Shown: positions 63,460-64,000 of the stretch, one piece after another
Layout of the letters: each line of letters opens with the position of its first letter
How positions within the stretch are numbered: position 1 is the stretch's first letter
Assembly (NCBI RefSeq): GCF_001701025.1
Contig: NZ_CP016793.1
Span: forward strand, 1,612,001 to 1,676,000
Direction: 5' to 3'
From: Lentzea guizhouensis
GTDB taxonomy: Bacteria > Actinomycetota > Actinomycetes > Mycobacteriales > Pseudonocardiaceae
Length of the DNA: 64,000 nucleotides
Translations under genes and position numbers: made by a program
The notes under the pieces: generated by a model
What the model was told of the DNA's origin: nothing
What the model saw: the letters and a program-made list of their open reading frames with translations, nothing else
Database searches by the model: none

Positions 63460-63472
63460 CGTTGGTCGAAGA

Positions 63473-64000
63473 TCAGTCTTCCGTCAACCCCAGCCCGGCC
63501 GCTGCTGAGATGCCTTCCAGATAACCCATGGCCCGCTCGGACTTCGGGTAGCGGTGCACCCACTCCCAGAAGTCCTTGCCGTGCCCTGGCACCAGCAGGT
63601 GCGCGAGCTCGTGCACCAGCACGTAGTCGAGCACCCACGGCGGCACGTCGCGCAACCGCTCGGACACCCTGATCGTGCCCTCTGACGGCGTGCACGACGC
63701 CCACCTCGTGCGCATGGGCGGCACCCAGCGCACGCTCACCGGATCGGCGAGCGCGTCCAGGTAGCGCGCCGACAGCTCGGCACACCGCGCCATCAGCGCC
63801 TCGTCGGACGTCCGCGCAGGAGATCTCCTGCGCGTCTCACTGCGCTGGAGGCGGCTCAACATCTCCGCCACCCAGTGCTTCTCTTCCCCCTTGGTCATCC
63901 GTGCCGGCAGAAGGACGACAACGGTGTCGCCCTCCCGGTACGCGCTGACCATGCGGCGGCGCCGAGGGCTCCGCCGCACCTCCACCCGCGGTTCGGCCAT
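63473..64000 (-). CDS. YgjP/SprT-like metallopeptidase
   Basis: 175 residues. The start ATG is the last codon of the window. The zinc motif is VLVHELAHLLVPGHGKDFW (His130, Glu131, His134, His140), and RTRWASCTPSEGTIRVSERL is typical of the YgjP-like (DUF45) family. It is cytoplasmic, with no signal peptide. Its substrate is unknown. Any upstream promoter lies outside the window. Confidence 0.88.
   Translation of the reverse strand: MAEPRVEVRRSPRRRRMVSAYREGDTVVVLLPARMTKGEEKHWVAEMLSRLQRSETRRRSPARTSDEALMARCAELSARYLDALADPVSVRWVPPMRTRWASCTPSEGTIRVSERLRDVPPWVLDYVLVHELAHLLVPGHGKDFWEWVHRYPKSERAMGYLEGISAAAGLGLTED

Overview
The window comes from a high-GC actinomycete. Several families typical of Actinomycetota are present: WhiB, a YlbL-type PDZ/Lon-like protease, UPF0182, PPA1309, a DUF2342 metalloprotease, an AfsR/SARP regulator, and a tmRNA with an AFALAA-type tag. 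Gene content suggests a Pseudonocardiales relative (Lentzea/Saccharothrix/Actinosynnema-like); that placement is inference, not proof.

Layout: positions 1 to about 28.8 kb are accessory DNA. It begins with a broken serine recombinase, a secreted barnase/RNase Sa-like ribonuclease, two tandem LuxR-type HTH paralogues, a secreted orphan protein and a TetR-TetR fusion. From 5.7 to 14.7 kb there is a gene graveyard. It holds relics of IS110 and IS5 transposases, an iron-containing redox enzyme, a CDGSH protein, a sigma factor and an FMN reductase. These lie among live and dead parts of sigma-factor partner switches (RsbW-like ATPases, STAS antagonists) and two ANTAR proteins, one an ANTAR-STAS fusion. 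From 14.9 to 25.1 kb lies a defence island: a STAND/NB-ARC-TPR protein, hairpin repeats, and a complete type I Wadjet operon (jetABCD, minus strand) preceded by a small ORF and a frameshifted SWIM-finger gene. A translationally coupled trio (sigma-like protein, WhiB, small ORF) and a second copy of the hairpin repeat follow. tRNA-Ala(GGC) at 28.8 kb marks the edge of the conserved chromosome.

From 29 kb on the genes look like ordinary chromosome. They include a DsbA-like protein, MFS transporter, GNAT, glycosyltransferase, HrpB helicase, an MGT-type glycosyltransferase, an HD hydrolase, and a three-gene operon of permease, GNAT and N-acylamino acid racemase. A GlxA/AraC regulator and a reductase follow. 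Then come two neighbouring secreted cell-wall-hydrolase-like proteins that both end in a seven-repeat PLL-like propeller, next to an AfsR/SARP regulator. The ssrA, two-component system, smpB, ftsX, ftsE, prfB stretch follows, with a PadR regulator, two initiator tRNAs, UPF0182, PPA1309, YlbL, DUF2342 and a YgjP-like metallopeptidase at the right edge.

Two themes need care. First, four otherwise conserved genes (SWIM, GlxA/AraC, ftsX, DUF2342) each carry one single-base frameshift in GC-rich sequence, which looks like assembly indels. Second, the graveyard genes also carry nonsense codons and several shifts each, which looks like genuine decay.
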